Made by a program: the position numbers and the translations under genes. Below the pieces are notes generated by a model, which did no database searches, was not told where the DNA came from, and saw nothing but the letters and a program-made list of their open reading frames with translations. Of a stretch of 64,000 nt of DNA, positions 24,928-33,919 are shown piece by piece. Origin of the DNA: JAOUEA01 sp040882605 (GTDB taxonomy: Bacteria > Actinomycetota > UBA4738 > HRBIN12); NCBI GenBank assembly GCA_040882605.1, contig JBBEAY010000034.1, forward strand, positions 1 to 64,000. The letters are read 5' to 3'. Each line of letters starts with the position of its first letter. Positions within the stretch are counted from its first letter, which is position 1.

Positions 24928-25317
24928 ATGGAGCCAGAGATGAACGAAACGACCTGGAAGAACTCGCCGCTCTCGGCGATCAGCGAGTCCGTGTCCGCGC
25001 CCGACATGTTGTCGGAGGGGCCGGTGAGGTTCCTGCTGGTCTCGGGGCAGCTCGACGGTGGCCGTTGGGGCCTGGTCGGCGCCTACTGGATGTCGATCGA
25101 CGGTGTACGCGGAGGATTTATCGTGTCACCCTCGGCGATCAGCAGCGGGAGCGAGCTGATGCGCAGCTACCGAAGCGGCGCCGATCGTGGCTGGAGCGCG
25201 GAGCGCACCTACGCCTACTGGCAGGGTCAGGTCGGTATCGCGGGGCGGTTCATGATCGATCCGCAGCAGCACGCCGACACGCTCTTCCAGGTGGCGCGCC
25301 GCGTGGGGGCGCTGTAG
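24928..25317 (+). CDS. Hypothetical protein
   Basis: I do not recognise this 129-residue protein. It has no signal peptide or membrane segment, is rich in small and aromatic residues, and looks like a compact alpha/beta domain (RFLLVSGQLDGGRWGLVGAYWMSIDG). A TACTGT hexamer at 24891-24896 could be its -10, and GGGGAGGGAA precedes the ATG at 24928. An ATG at 24940 with GGAG six bases upstream is an equal alternative. It converges with ftsK after about 30 bp. Confidence 0.65.
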   Translation: MEPEMNETTWKNSPLSAISESVSAPDMLSEGPVRFLLVSGQLDGGRWGLVGAYWMSIDGVRGGFIVSPSAISSGSELMRSYRSGADRGWSAERTYAYWQGQVGIAGRFMIDPQQHADTLFQVARRVGAL

Positions 25318-25348
25318 CGGCGGCACGGCTCGGCGCTGTAGCCGACGT

Positions 25349-27784
25349 TCACGCGCTGCGGCGCTCTTCCCACTCTTCCCAGGTGATGAGAACGTCGCGG
25401 GCCCTCGAACCCTGGCCTGGACCGACGACGCCCTGTTCCTCGAGCAGGTCCATGAGGCGGCCCGCGCGCGCGAACCCAACCTTGAGCTTGCGCTGCAACA
25501 TGCTTGTCGATCCGAGCTGAGAACGGATGATCAGCTCCGCCGCCTGGTTCGTGAGGTCCTCGTCGGTGTCTCCCGCGGCGCCGGGGCCGGATGACAGCTC
25601 GGCTGCGGTGGGCGGCAGCCCCAGTCCTTCGATGTGCTGTTCGTAGACGACCTCGCGCTGGGAGCGGATGAACTCCGAGACGCCGTGAATCTCGGCCTCG
25701 GTGACCCATGCGCCCTGCAGGCGGATCGGCTTGGAGGCGTTCGCGGGGGCGAACAGCATGTCGCCGTGGCCGACGAGCTTCTCGGCGCCGTTCTGGTCGA
25801 GCACGACGCGTGAGTCGGCCTGGCTCGAGGTCATCAGGGCGATGCGGCTCGGGATGTTGGCCTTGATCAGACCGGTGACCACGTCGACGCTGGGACGCTG
25901 GGTCGCGACCACGAGGTGGATGCCGACGGCGCGCGCCATCTGCGCGATGCGGCAGATCGCGTCCTCGACGGCGCGGGGCGCGACCATCATCAGGTCGGCC
26001 AGCTCATCGATCACGACCACGATGAAGCTCATGTGCTCGTACTCGTGCTCGCGTCCGACCGGCAGGCGGAGCGTGCCCTCGCGCAGACCTTGCTCATAGC
26101 CGTCGATGTCGCGGACCCCGACAGTCGCGAGCATCTCGTAGCGCATCTCCATCTCGCGCACGATCCACTCGAGCGCCTCGGTCGCGCGCTTCGGATGCAC
26201 GATCACCGGGCTCAGCAGGTGGGGCACCTCGGCGAAGTGGCTGAGCTCCACCCTCTTGGGGTCGACCAGCAGGAGGCGCACGTCGTCGGGGGTGGTGCGC
26301 ATCAGGATCGAGGTGATGAAGCTGTTCACGAGGCTCGACTTGCCGGCGCCGGTGGCGCCGGCGATCAGCACGTGCGGCATCGTCGCGAGGTTCACCATCT
26401 GCGACTCGCCGTGGATGTCCTTGCCGAGCGCCACCGTGAGCGGATGGGTCGCCGCCTTCGCTGCCTTCGATCGCAAGATGTCGCCCAGCATGACGAAGTC
26501 CCGATGGCGGTTCGGCACCTCGATGCCGATCGCCGACTTGCCCGGGATCGGCGCGATGATGCGCACGTCAGGCGTGGCGAGCGCGTACGCGATGTCGCTC
26601 GAGAGGTTCAGCACCTTGTTGACCTTGGTTCCGGAGGCGACCGCGACCTCGTACATCGTCACGGTCGGGCCGCGGTGCGCGGCCGTCACCTTCGCGTCGA
26701 CCCCGAAGGTCGAAAGGGTTTGGCCGAGCGCCTGCATGATGGTCTTCTCGTCGGTCCCGTCGTTGGTCGAGGGCGGCGCCGTGCGCAGCAGGTCGAGCGA
26801 GGGAAGCTGATACGGCCCATCGGCGGTGGTGATCGTGCGGCCGCGAGGCTTCTTCGAGGCGCTGGAACCGTCGGGCTCCGCTTGGTCGTCCTGGGCGAGG
26901 TCGAGGGGGCCGAGCGGCTCGGACTCCGGAAGCACGACGACCGGCTCGATGAGGCCGAGGCGCTCGGCGAGCTTCGACTTCGTGGGCTTGTTGGCCGCTC
27001 GTTCCGACTTGGCCGCTTCGCGCTCGTCCTTCAGACGCTGCTTTTCGAGCTTCGCCTCGCCCTTCGCTTGCTCGTCGGCGCGCTTGGCCTCGTGCTTCTC
27101 CGAGATCGACGCGCGCACCGCTCCGATCTTGCGACCGAGCTCGGCGAACGACGTGCCGGTCATGATCAACGTGCCGATCACGGCGAGACCGAGATCGACG
27201 AGCACGGCGCCAGTAGGCGACACGATCTTCGACAGCGGGTAGGCGCCGATCATACCGACGAACCCACCGGCGTCGGCGAACCCTTCGATGAGGAAACCGG
27301 TCGGCGCCGTCACGTCGCGCATGGGCGCGAACACGCTCGGGTTCCCGCGCGCGAGCGAGAGCAGGCCGAGCACACCGAGCGCCATGACCACGAAGCCGAT
27401 CAACATGCGCATGCGTTCTTCGGGCGACCGGTCGCGCAGGAGCGCGATACCCCATCCGAGTCCGATCAACGGGAACGTCACCGCCGCGATGCCGAGGGTG
27501 CCATGCAGCAATCCGGAGAACGCATCGCCCATGGGCCCGGCCGCGTCGAACCACACAGAGAGCACCGCAAGCCCGGCGAGCACCATGAGCCCGATGCCGA
27601 GTGTGTCGCGAGCGAACGGCGAGAGGATCTGGACGGTGGGCGCCCGCTGCGGCTTCCTCTTGGGTGTCGGTCGCCTGGCGGCCGGCCGCTTGGCCTGTGG
27701 CCGCTTCGACGAGCTCTTCTTGCCGCTGGAACGGCTCGATGGACGCGACGCTGAACGCCGCGACGGGGAAGTCTTCGTCGCCAT
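25349..27784 (-). CDS. ftsK: DNA translocase FtsK/SpoIIIE
   Basis: A septal ATP-driven DNA pump that clears chromosome termini at division. The 811-residue protein has a very basic Ser/Lys/Arg/Pro start and about four transmembrane helices between residues 55 and 215. A charged linker precedes the motor domain with Walker A GATGAGKSS near 475 and the Walker B segment IVVVIDELADLMMVAP. The C-terminal gamma winged helix (STSMLQRKLKVGFARAGRLMDLLEEQGVV) reads DNA orientation. Size is normal for a short-linker FtsK. CAGACT ends eight bases before the ATG, with TTGAAG sixteen bases further upstream, so a leaderless start is possible. Confidence 0.96.
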   Translation of the reverse strand: MATKTSPSRRSASRPSSRSSGKKSSSKRPQAKRPAARRPTPKRKPQRAPTVQILSPFARDTLGIGLMVLAGLAVLSVWFDAAGPMGDAFSGLLHGTLGIAAVTFPLIGLGWGIALLRDRSPEERMRMLIGFVVMALGVLGLLSLARGNPSVFAPMRDVTAPTGFLIEGFADAGGFVGMIGAYPLSKIVSPTGAVLVDLGLAVIGTLIMTGTSFAELGRKIGAVRASISEKHEAKRADEQAKGEAKLEKQRLKDEREAAKSERAANKPTKSKLAERLGLIEPVVVLPESEPLGPLDLAQDDQAEPDGSSASKKPRGRTITTADGPYQLPSLDLLRTAPPSTNDGTDEKTIMQALGQTLSTFGVDAKVTAAHRGPTVTMYEVAVASGTKVNKVLNLSSDIAYALATPDVRIIAPIPGKSAIGIEVPNRHRDFVMLGDILRSKAAKAATHPLTVALGKDIHGESQMVNLATMPHVLIAGATGAGKSSLVNSFITSILMRTTPDDVRLLLVDPKRVELSHFAEVPHLLSPVIVHPKRATEALEWIVREMEMRYEMLATVGVRDIDGYEQGLREGTLRLPVGREHEYEHMSFIVVVIDELADLMMVAPRAVEDAICRIAQMARAVGIHLVVATQRPSVDVVTGLIKANIPSRIALMTSSQADSRVVLDQNGAEKLVGHGDMLFAPANASKPIRLQGAWVTEAEIHGVSEFIRSQREVVYEQHIEGLGLPPTAAELSSGPGAAGDTDEDLTNQAAELIIRSQLGSTSMLQRKLKVGFARAGRLMDLLEEQGVVGPGQGSRARDVLITWEEWEERRSA

Positions 27785-27893
27785 AGCGTTTCAGTCTGAC
27801 GGGTTCTCGAGGCGCTTCAAGCACGTCGGCCAGCTCAGCAGTCACGTACTGGGCGACGTCTTGTGACCGACCCCTTCGTGCGACAGGTCTGGA

Positions 27894-28161
27894 CTATCCC
27901 GGGATAAGGCAGAACTCGTTGCCCTCCGGGTCCCGCATGACACGCCAACGCCAGTGCTCCTCGGCATGGTCGCCTTCGGGTTCTCGCGATCCCCCCAGGG
28001 ACGACGTATCGTGGCCCAGCCGGCGACCGACCCACGCGTTCTTGGATCTCGACGCCGGGCAACCTCGACCAGAACAAGGCCAGTGACTCCGGATCTACGC
28101 AATCGATCTGCACCCAGGCGAGACTTGCTGGTCCTTCCCCTGCATCTGCCTGCTGTCCCAC
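27894..28161 (-). pseudogene. Frameshifted VOC (glyoxalase-like) protein gene
   Basis: Two frames together read as one glyoxalase-like domain. The first runs through ASLAWVQIDCVDPESLALFWSRLPGVEIQERVG to about PRYVVPGG. After the run of six C (27991-27996, plus strand) the family sequence continues in the other frame as EEHWRWRVMRDPEGNEFCLIPG, ending at the TAG at 27896-27894. One extra base in the homopolymer explains the break. It may be a true frameshift or a sequencing or assembly error. The 5' end is uncertain; a GTG at 28161 is one option. Confidence 0.75.
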
Positions 28162-28206
28162 CGACCTACCACATCGGGGGGATCGATCTCGGTTCACGTG
28201 GCGCGC

Positions 28207-29352
28207 TCAGGGCGCCGGACCCGCTCGGTACCGCACCTCGTTCGGTCGGAACCATCGGACGGTCGTGCCTGGGTCGAGCCTCAGCTTCCATCCACCCTCG
28301 TGCACGAGGCGGTGGTGGAAGCCGCAGAGCAGCACGAGGTTCTCGAGATCGGTTCGGCCGCCTCGGGACCACCACCTGACGTGATGCGCGGCGGTGAACC
28401 GCCGTCTGCCGCAGCCGGGGAACCGGCACTCCCGGTCGCGGTGGCGCAGTGCGCGCACCATGGCGGCAGACGGGGTGCGGGTGAGCCTGCCGAGCCTGAG
28501 AGGGTTGCCGACTGCATCTTCTGTTACGACCTGGAGCCTCGAGTCACACGCCAGGCGCTGCACGGTCTCGGGTGTGATCACCGGACCGTCCTCGACCTCG
28601 CCGTTGGGAGCACCGGGAGCACCGGGAGCACCGAGCAGCGTCTCGAGCTTTGTGTGCACCACCACGGTGGCCCGATCCTGGTCGGGATCGGAGGAGATAG
28701 ACCCTGAGCAGAGCATGACGAGCGCATCGGCCCGTCGTGCATCGGCAGGGTAGGGGTGGTCGCTACCCGGGGTGAGCGGTATCGAGTCCGCGAGGTGACC
28801 GAGCGCCTTCGCCACGACCGCTCCTTGGTCTGCGGGGAGCTCTGCCTCGAGACCGAACCGGGTGCCGTCGTCTGAGTACCACCAGCTCAGGGACCGCTCA
28901 CGCTCTGCCGAGAGCGTCTCTTGACGCTCACGGCGGCGTTCGAGGTCACCCCGGCGCTTGATCGCACCTGAGGCTCGCTCGTAGGCCCATGAGATCAGGT
29001 CGGCTTCTGTCTCGGGGGTGGCGAACCGGGTGAGCTCGACCACCTTGTCGATACCGAGCTCTCCTGAGGTGAACGCCCGAGCCACCAGGGGCAGAGACTC
29101 GAGCGCTTCTGCGGCCCCGACCCAGCGCTCGGCCTTCCAGTTGGAGGTGCCGTAGCGGATCGAGACCCACTGGGCGAGGCTCTGGGCGCCGTCTGCCCTT
29201 TATGCCTCACGACGATCGATCTCCCGGAGCAGGGCGAACAGCTCGCGCTGGGCTCTGCTCGCGGTCGCGTTCAGCTGGTCGGCGCGGGCGATGAGGTCGT
29301 CATCGCTCGTTACCGGCGAACCTGGACCCGCGGTCTCGGTCACCTCGAACAT
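28207..29352 (-). pseudogene. DUF222/HNH endonuclease gene interrupted by one in-frame TAA
   Basis: From an ATG at 29352 a single frame of 382 codons reads as a DUF222 plus HNH protein. Its N-terminal part ends LLREIDRREA, meets TAA at 29202-29200, then resumes without shift as RADGAQSLAQWVS and continues to the end. The HNH domain is intact: CRFPGCGRRRFTAAHHVRWWSRGG and NLVLLCGFHHRLVH. One base change from a Tyr codon would explain the stop. TACCTT ends seven bases before the ATG, supporting this start. Actinomycetes carry many DUF222/HNH genes, often as mobile or decaying copies. A shorter product starting after the stop is possible but would lack the N-terminus. Confidence 0.85.
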
Positions 29353-29562
29353 GTGTCCGAAGGTAGAGGAAACCGCACCTCGGTTCAGTGACGTGCGTCA
29401 CGTGCGGGGCAGGTCTCGTGGTGAAATCGGTGAGGCAAAGCGACCACGCCCTCACGCCATTGACGGTGTGCTCGGAGACATCACTCCTCGACTTAGAAGT
29501 CGCACGTCGTCGTCATCACGTTCCAGGCCAACGTGCCTGAGTTGTCGCGGTCGGCACCAGGC

Positions 29563-31188
29563 TCACACTTCCATGACGACGGGGAGGATCACCGGCTTGC
29601 GCTGTGTCACCTCGTTGAAGTAGCGGCCGAGCGTGCGGCGGATGTCCTGCTGCAGGGCTGACGGGTCGATCACGTGGGCGTGGGCGCTCGCGCCGATCGC
29701 GGCCACCACGCGCTCGCGTGCCTCGTCGAGGATGTCTTGCGAGGCTTCCTCGTAGACGAAGCCTCGGTTCACGATGTCGGGACCGCCGACGAGCTCTCCG
29801 GTCTGCGAGTCGACCGTGACGACCACGACGACCACTCCGTCGCCTGCGAGCTTGCGCCGGTCACGCAGCACCTCGCCGCCGATGTCGCCGATGCCGAGGC
29901 CGTCGACGAACGTCATGCCGGCCTGCACCCGGTCGATGATCTCGACCTTGTCCCCCACCGCGACCCTATCGCCGTCCTCGCAGATGATCACGTGGTCACG
30001 AGGGATGCCGACGCCCTCGGCGAGCCGCGCGTGGTGCTGTAGGTGGCGGCGCTCCCCGTGGATCGGGATGAACCAGCGAGGGCGCACGAGCGAGAGCATC
30101 AGACGCAGCTCCTCGGCGGCGGCATGGCCGCTCGAATGCACCGGGTCCGCAGGCATGTGGTACACGTCGGCGCCCGTTCGGTAGACGGCATCGACGACTC
30201 GGTGGATCGCCGGCTCGTTGCCGGGGATCAGCGACGATGAGAGCACCACCGTGTCGCCCGCGTCGAGCTTCACCCACTTGTGCTGTCGCTGGGCCATGAG
30301 CGAGAGCGCCGAGAACGGTTCCCCCTGGCTGCCGGTGCAGATGACAACGACGCGGCCCGGATCGAGGTCGGCGACCTCGGCGATGTCGATCACGTCTCGG
30401 TCGTCGACCTGCAGGTAGCTGAGGCGCCGGGCAGCCGCGACCGAGTTCAGCATCGATCGGCCGAGGAACGCCACGACCCGCTCGTTCGCGCGCGCGGCGT
30501 TCACGATCTGTTGCACACGATGGATGTGACTCGAGAAGCACGCCGCCACGACGATCTCCGGAGCGTTCTCGACGATGCGCTGGAGCACTGGACCGACGGC
30601 GCGCTCGCTGTCGGTGTAGCCGGCTTCCTCGGCGTTCGTCGAATCGCTGAGCAGCAGGTGCACGCCGCGGCCACTCGCTTCCTCGGCGAGGCCGTGCAGG
30701 TCGGTCGGGCGCCCGTCGAGCGGCGTCTGGTCGATCTTGAAGTCGCCCGTGTGAAGGATCGCGCCGAACGGCGTGTCGACCACCACCGCCATGCCGTCGG
30801 GGATCGAGTGGGTCACCCGCAGGAACCGCATCGTGAACGGCCCGATGGTCGCGCCCTCGCCGGGTACGGCGGTGCGCAGCTCGCATCGATCGCTCACCTG
30901 GTGTTCCTCGAGCTTGCCCTTCAGCAGCTCGAGGGTGAACGGCGTGCCGTACACGGGCACGTCGGAGATCTCGCGGAGCAGGTACGGCAGCGCGCCGATG
31001 TGGTCCTCGTGACCATGGGTGAGCACGATCGCCTCGACGCGGTCGGCGTTGTTGCGCACGTAGTCGAAGTCGGGCAGCACCAGATCGATGCCCGGCATGT
31101 CTCCCGAGGGGAACGAAAGCCCGACATCGATGATGAGGATGCGCCCGTCGAGCTCGACGCACGCCATGTTGCGACCGACCTCCCCCAC
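29563..31188 (-). CDS. rnj: Ribonuclease J
   Basis: A metallo-beta-lactamase/beta-CASP nuclease with endo- and 5'-exoribonuclease activity in mRNA and rRNA processing. The protein shows LTHGHEDHIGALP, HTGDFKID, the beta-CASP block (ACFSSHIHRVQQIVNAA), PVHSSGHA and a C-terminal domain; 541 residues are readable from the GTG at 31188. That start is suspicious. Homology clearly begins earlier in the same frame (CRVVFLGGVGEVGRN), but I find no ATG, GTG or TTG between there and well inside dapA. The true start may be a rare codon, or there may be a sequence error. It is directly downstream of dapA, a common actinobacterial pairing. Confidence 0.93.
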   Translation of the reverse strand: MGEVGRNMACVELDGRILIIDVGLSFPSGDMPGIDLVLPDFDYVRNNADRVEAIVLTHGHEDHIGALPYLLREISDVPVYGTPFTLELLKGKLEEHQVSDRCELRTAVPGEGATIGPFTMRFLRVTHSIPDGMAVVVDTPFGAILHTGDFKIDQTPLDGRPTDLHGLAEEASGRGVHLLLSDSTNAEEAGYTDSERAVGPVLQRIVENAPEIVVAACFSSHIHRVQQIVNAARANERVVAFLGRSMLNSVAAARRLSYLQVDDRDVIDIAEVADLDPGRVVVICTGSQGEPFSALSLMAQRQHKWVKLDAGDTVVLSSSLIPGNEPAIHRVVDAVYRTGADVYHMPADPVHSSGHAAAEELRLMLSLVRPRWFIPIHGERRHLQHHARLAEGVGIPRDHVIICEDGDRVAVGDKVEIIDRVQAGMTFVDGLGIGDIGGEVLRDRRKLAGDGVVVVVVTVDSQTGELVGGPDIVNRGFVYEEASQDILDEARERVVAAIGASAHAHVIDPSALQQDIRRTLGRYFNEVTQRKPVILPVVMEV

Positions 31189-31222
31189 CCCACCGAGGAA
31201 GACGACCCGACAGTCGCTCGCG

Positions 31223-32119
31223 TCAGAGGAGACCGGCGTCCTCCAGTGCGGTAAGGATCCTGGCCTGTTCCTCGACCGTGGCCGGCACGAGCGGCAGGCG
31301 CGGAACGCCTGCAGGCCGGCCGAGCATGTTCAGAGCGGCCTTCACGGGGATCGGGTTCGAGGTGATGAACAAGGCATTGAAGAGCGGCGACAGGGATTCG
31401 TGGATCTTGCGCGCCGCGGGCACGTCTCCCGTGCCGATCAGCTCGAGCATCTGGTGGACCTGCGGGCCGACGAGGTGGCTCGCTACGCTCACGACGCCGA
31501 CCGCGCCCAGACAGGCGTAGCCGAACGCGGCCCAGTCGTCACCGGAGTAGACCTCGAAGCCGCTCGGCGCCTCGGCGATCAGGCGTGAGACCGCCTGGAA
31601 GTCGCCGGTCGAGTCCTTGACCGCGACGATGTTCGGGCGTTCGGCGAGGGTGAGCAGCGTGTCGTGCTCGATGCGGATCGCGGTTCGCCCCGGGATGTTG
31701 TAGGCGATGATCGGCAGCTCGGTCGCGTCGGCGATGCGCTCGAAATGCGCGATCAGCCCGCGCTGGGGCGGCTTGTTGTAGTAAGGGGTCACCACGAGCA
31801 GGCCGTCGGCGCCGGCTTCCTCTGCGGCTTCGGTGAGTTCGAGCGTCTCCGACGTCGAGTACGTGCCGGTGCCGCAGATCAGCTTCGCCCGGCCGCGGAT
31901 GGCTTCGCCGACCGCGCGGAACATCTCCGCCTTCTCCCTGTAGCTGAGGGTCGGCGACTCGCCGGTCGATCCGGCAACCACGATCGCGTCGGAGCCATTG
32001 TCGACGAGCCACGATGCGAGCTGTTGTGCGCCGTCCAGATCGACTGCGTGATCGTCGTCGCGGAACGGAGTGACCATGGCGGTCACGACCGAGCCGAACC
32101 TGCCCGCCTGTCCGATCAT
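31223..32119 (-). CDS. dapA: 4-hydroxy-tetrahydrodipicolinate synthase
   Basis: DapA condenses pyruvate with aspartate semialdehyde, the first step specific to diaminopimelate and lysine. The 298-residue protein is a TIM barrel with the GSTGES loop (50-55), TPYYNKP (111-117), Tyr140 in AYNIPGR and Schiff-base Lys168 in VAVKDSTGD. All catalytic residues are present. The ATG at 32119 has GGAG six bases upstream. It is divergent from the cobalamin adenosyltransferase gene across about 60 bp and precedes RNase J on the same strand. Confidence 0.97.
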   Translation of the reverse strand: MIGQAGRFGSVVTAMVTPFRDDDHAVDLDGAQQLASWLVDNGSDAIVVAGSTGESPTLSYREKAEMFRAVGEAIRGRAKLICGTGTYSTSETLELTEAAEEAGADGLLVVTPYYNKPPQRGLIAHFERIADATELPIIAYNIPGRTAIRIEHDTLLTLAERPNIVAVKDSTGDFQAVSRLIAEAPSGFEVYSGDDWAAFGYACLGAVGVVSVASHLVGPQVHQMLELIGTGDVPAARKIHESLSPLFNALFITSNPIPVKAALNMLGRPAGVPRLPLVPATVEEQARILTALEDAGLL

Positions 32120-32168
32120 GAGGATCTCCTTGGCCGGGCGCCGCCTGGGGAGCGGCAGCGATGCGCCC

Positions 32169-32174
32169 TATGCT
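32169..32174 (+). promoter_or_regulatory. Putative -10 box for the adenosyltransferase gene
   Basis: TATGCT ends eight bases before the ATG at 32183, and no ribosome site is present, so a leaderless transcript is likely. There is no room for a cobalamin riboswitch between promoter and start codon. Confidence 0.5.
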
Positions 32175-32182
32175 AGCGGGCC

Positions 32183-32731
32183 ATGCCGCGCATCTACACC
32201 AAGACCGGCGATGACGGCACCACCGGCCTCCTGTATGGCGGCAGGGTCTCCAAGGACGATCTCGTCACCGAGGCTTACGGCACCACCGATGAGGCCGTGG
32301 CCGTCTTGGGCCTGGCGCGGGCGTTCACGACAGACGCAGCGATGGCTGACGAGATCCTCGCCCTGCAGCGGGAGCTGTTCGTGGTGGGTGCCGACCTCGC
32401 GACGAACCCCACCGAGCGCGCCAAGCTGCAAACCGGCGTCTCGCTGGTCACGATCGACATGACCGAGCGGCTCGAGATTCGCATCGACGAGCTCGGGGCC
32501 GAGCGAGCACTCCCCCAGATGTTCATCGTGCCCGGGGCGAACCCGGCGAGCGCGGCCCTCGACGTGGCTCGCAGCACGGTCAGGCGGGCTGAGAGAGCCG
32601 TCGTGGCACTAGAACGAACCGGGCGTGAGACCAACCCAGAGGTGCGCCGCTACCTCAATCGCCTGAGCGACCTGCTGTTCGTGCTCGCCCGGTGGGAAGC
32701 CGGCGAGAGCGAGCCCGCGAGCCACGACTGA
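32183..32731 (+). CDS. Cob(I)alamin adenosyltransferase, PduO type
   Basis: A 182-residue PduO/MMAB-type ATP:corrinoid adenosyltransferase, which makes adenosylcobalamin. Motifs are the N-terminal ATP loop YTKTGDDGTTGL, YGTTDEAVAVLG, and the C-terminal RRAERAVVALE / NRLSDLLFVLAR, which hold the arginine, glutamate and aspartate ligands. Its product is the cofactor of the class II reductase encoded at 975-3710, so the two make biochemical sense together although they are far apart. It is a monocistronic gene converging with a small hypothetical gene. Confidence 0.94.
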   Translation: MPRIYTKTGDDGTTGLLYGGRVSKDDLVTEAYGTTDEAVAVLGLARAFTTDAAMADEILALQRELFVVGADLATNPTERAKLQTGVSLVTIDMTERLEIRIDELGAERALPQMFIVPGANPASAALDVARSTVRRAERAVVALERTGRETNPEVRRYLNRLSDLLFVLARWEAGESEPASHD

Positions 32732-32882
32732 TCCCGATCAGGGAACGACGTAGAACCCCGTCGAGCACGAACGAGGTGGAACCGCCGACCTCGATCTGAA
32801 GGATAAACGGCCATGGTCCGTGGGTGGCCGCGGCGGGGACCTGGGTCCGGCGTCGCATCCCCATCGTCGATCGCGGCCCCGA

Positions 32883-33362
32883 TCAGACGACCCTGAAGTA
32901 GCCCCACCGCGAACGACCGGCCGGGTGCCCGTTGCCGGGCGCCACCCTGACCCTGATACGGAACGAGTAGCCGGCCGGAAGACCTCGGACCAGGAACAAC
33001 CCCCGGCTGTCGAGGTTCAGCCTGGTGGACGACACGTCGAGCAGATCCCAGCGACTGCCTGCTCGCCTCCACTCCAACCGCGCCCGCATCGTTTCACCAT
33101 GCAGGTTCGGCCACACGACGACGGACGATCGAACCGTGGCGTCCTCCGGATACAGGTGGTAGCCGTCGCGGCGCGCGACCCACCCGGTCAAACGGGCTCT
33201 CACGGTGACCTCGGTGCTGCCCTCTTGCGCCCGAGCGATGGAGCCGCCGGCGATCGCGGAAAAGACGAACGTCGTCGTGACCAAGAAGATCACGATGATC
33301 GCCGTCACGAGCCGCGCCGATCGATGCACCTCGAAAGCCTTCCGTGGTCGGGGGGATGCCAC
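32883..33362 (-). CDS. Membrane-anchored or secreted hypothetical protein
   Basis: Unrecognised, 159 residues. A basic N-terminus leads into one strong hydrophobic helix (LVTAIIVIFLVTTTFVFSAIAGG, about 18-40), which could be a signal peptide or anchor. A beta-rich domain follows (EVTVRARLTGWVARRDGYHLYP ... RWGYFRVV) that looks like an immunoglobulin or fibronectin type III-like fold. The start is GTG at 33362 and is uncertain, because a TACACT hexamer ends only three bases upstream. It lies just upstream of a lipoprotein gene on the same strand. Confidence 0.65.
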   Translation of the reverse strand: MASPRPRKAFEVHRSARLVTAIIVIFLVTTTFVFSAIAGGSIARAQEGSTEVTVRARLTGWVARRDGYHLYPEDATVRSSVVVWPNLHGETMRARLEWRRAGSRWDLLDVSSTRLNLDSRGLFLVRGLPAGYSFRIRVRVAPGNGHPAGRSRWGYFRVV

Positions 33363-33412
33363 GCGAGTGTAGGACCGGCCGGACCGAGGCGCTTTCCTTC
33401 ACCGGCCCTGCG

Positions 33413-33877
33413 TCAGAGACCGGACACCGGAACGGGGGCCATCGCCCCCACGTTGAGGTCACCGAACGACAGGATGGCGAGCCCGATCGTCTGTGGCTTC
33501 ACGGCCTCAGGAAACATGAACTCCAAGCTCGCCTGTTCGCCGCTTGCGATCGGTGCGGCGCTCTCTGTCGCGCCGTCGTAGCGCCGGTCGTCAGCCCCGA
33601 TCACGTACAACGAGGGCACGCCGAGCTCCGATCCGGTGTCGTTGGTGATGCTCATGGTTGCCACGCTGCCCTCGAATGTGGCTTGCGCCGTGATGCTGTT
33701 GAATCGGTAGACGAAGCGCCCCGGCACGAACCGTGTGTCACCGCTGTCCTCGCTGATCACACCGGCCCCGCTGGGCGCCGCCGGCGAGCTCGGCCCGTCG
33801 GTCGGGTCAACGCCTCGGGTGCACGCGACGACGAGGAGCGCCACGGCTATCGATGCGCAGATGCGACGGAGGCTCAC
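33413..33877 (-). CDS. Putative lipoprotein of unknown function
   Basis: A 154-residue exported protein with a lipobox. The start VSLRRICASIAVALLVVAC gives a basic n-region, a hydrophobic core and LVVAC, whose cysteine would be lipidated. The mature part begins with a Ser/Pro/Gly-rich linker and forms a single beta-rich domain (FVYRFNSITAQATFEGSVATMSI ... LNVGAMAPVPVSG), reminiscent of small DUF4352-like domains, though I cannot assign it. The GTG at 33877 is chosen because TATCAT ends eight bases upstream and the signal begins there. It is divergent from the SixA-like gene. Confidence 0.75.
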   Translation of the reverse strand: MSLRRICASIAVALLVVACTRGVDPTDGPSSPAAPSGAGVISEDSGDTRFVPGRFVYRFNSITAQATFEGSVATMSITNDTGSELGVPSLYVIGADDRRYDGATESAAPIASGEQASLEFMFPEAVKPQTIGLAILSFGDLNVGAMAPVPVSGL

Positions 33878-33919
33878 GGCGCGGCATGATACGCGAACCC
33901 GAAAGGAATCCCGTTCACC

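Noticed and set aside
25916..27754. 612-codon open frame on the plus strand opposite ftsK
   Set aside because: It is a GC-rich antisense shadow: composition is Arg/His/Gly/Leu-heavy with no domain, while the minus frame is a complete FtsK. The same applies to 37385-39385 opposite pnp, 46366-47673 opposite infB, 11897-12580 opposite dapF and 48089-49282 opposite nusA.
29200..29202. Programmed read-through or recoding at TAA in the DUF222 gene
   Set aside because: TAA is the least used codon for read-through and no downstream recoding structure is visible; a point mutation or base error is simpler.
29388..29401. GTGACG-TG-CGTCAC inverted repeat as an operator for the DUF222 gene
   Set aside because: It lies about 35 bp upstream of the start of a broken gene, and no second copy or matching regulator was found; support is too weak.
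32728..32741. CTGATCCCGATCAG palindrome as a terminator for the adenosyltransferase gene
   Set aside because: It overlaps the stop codon, has a two-base loop and no T-run, so it is probably chance.
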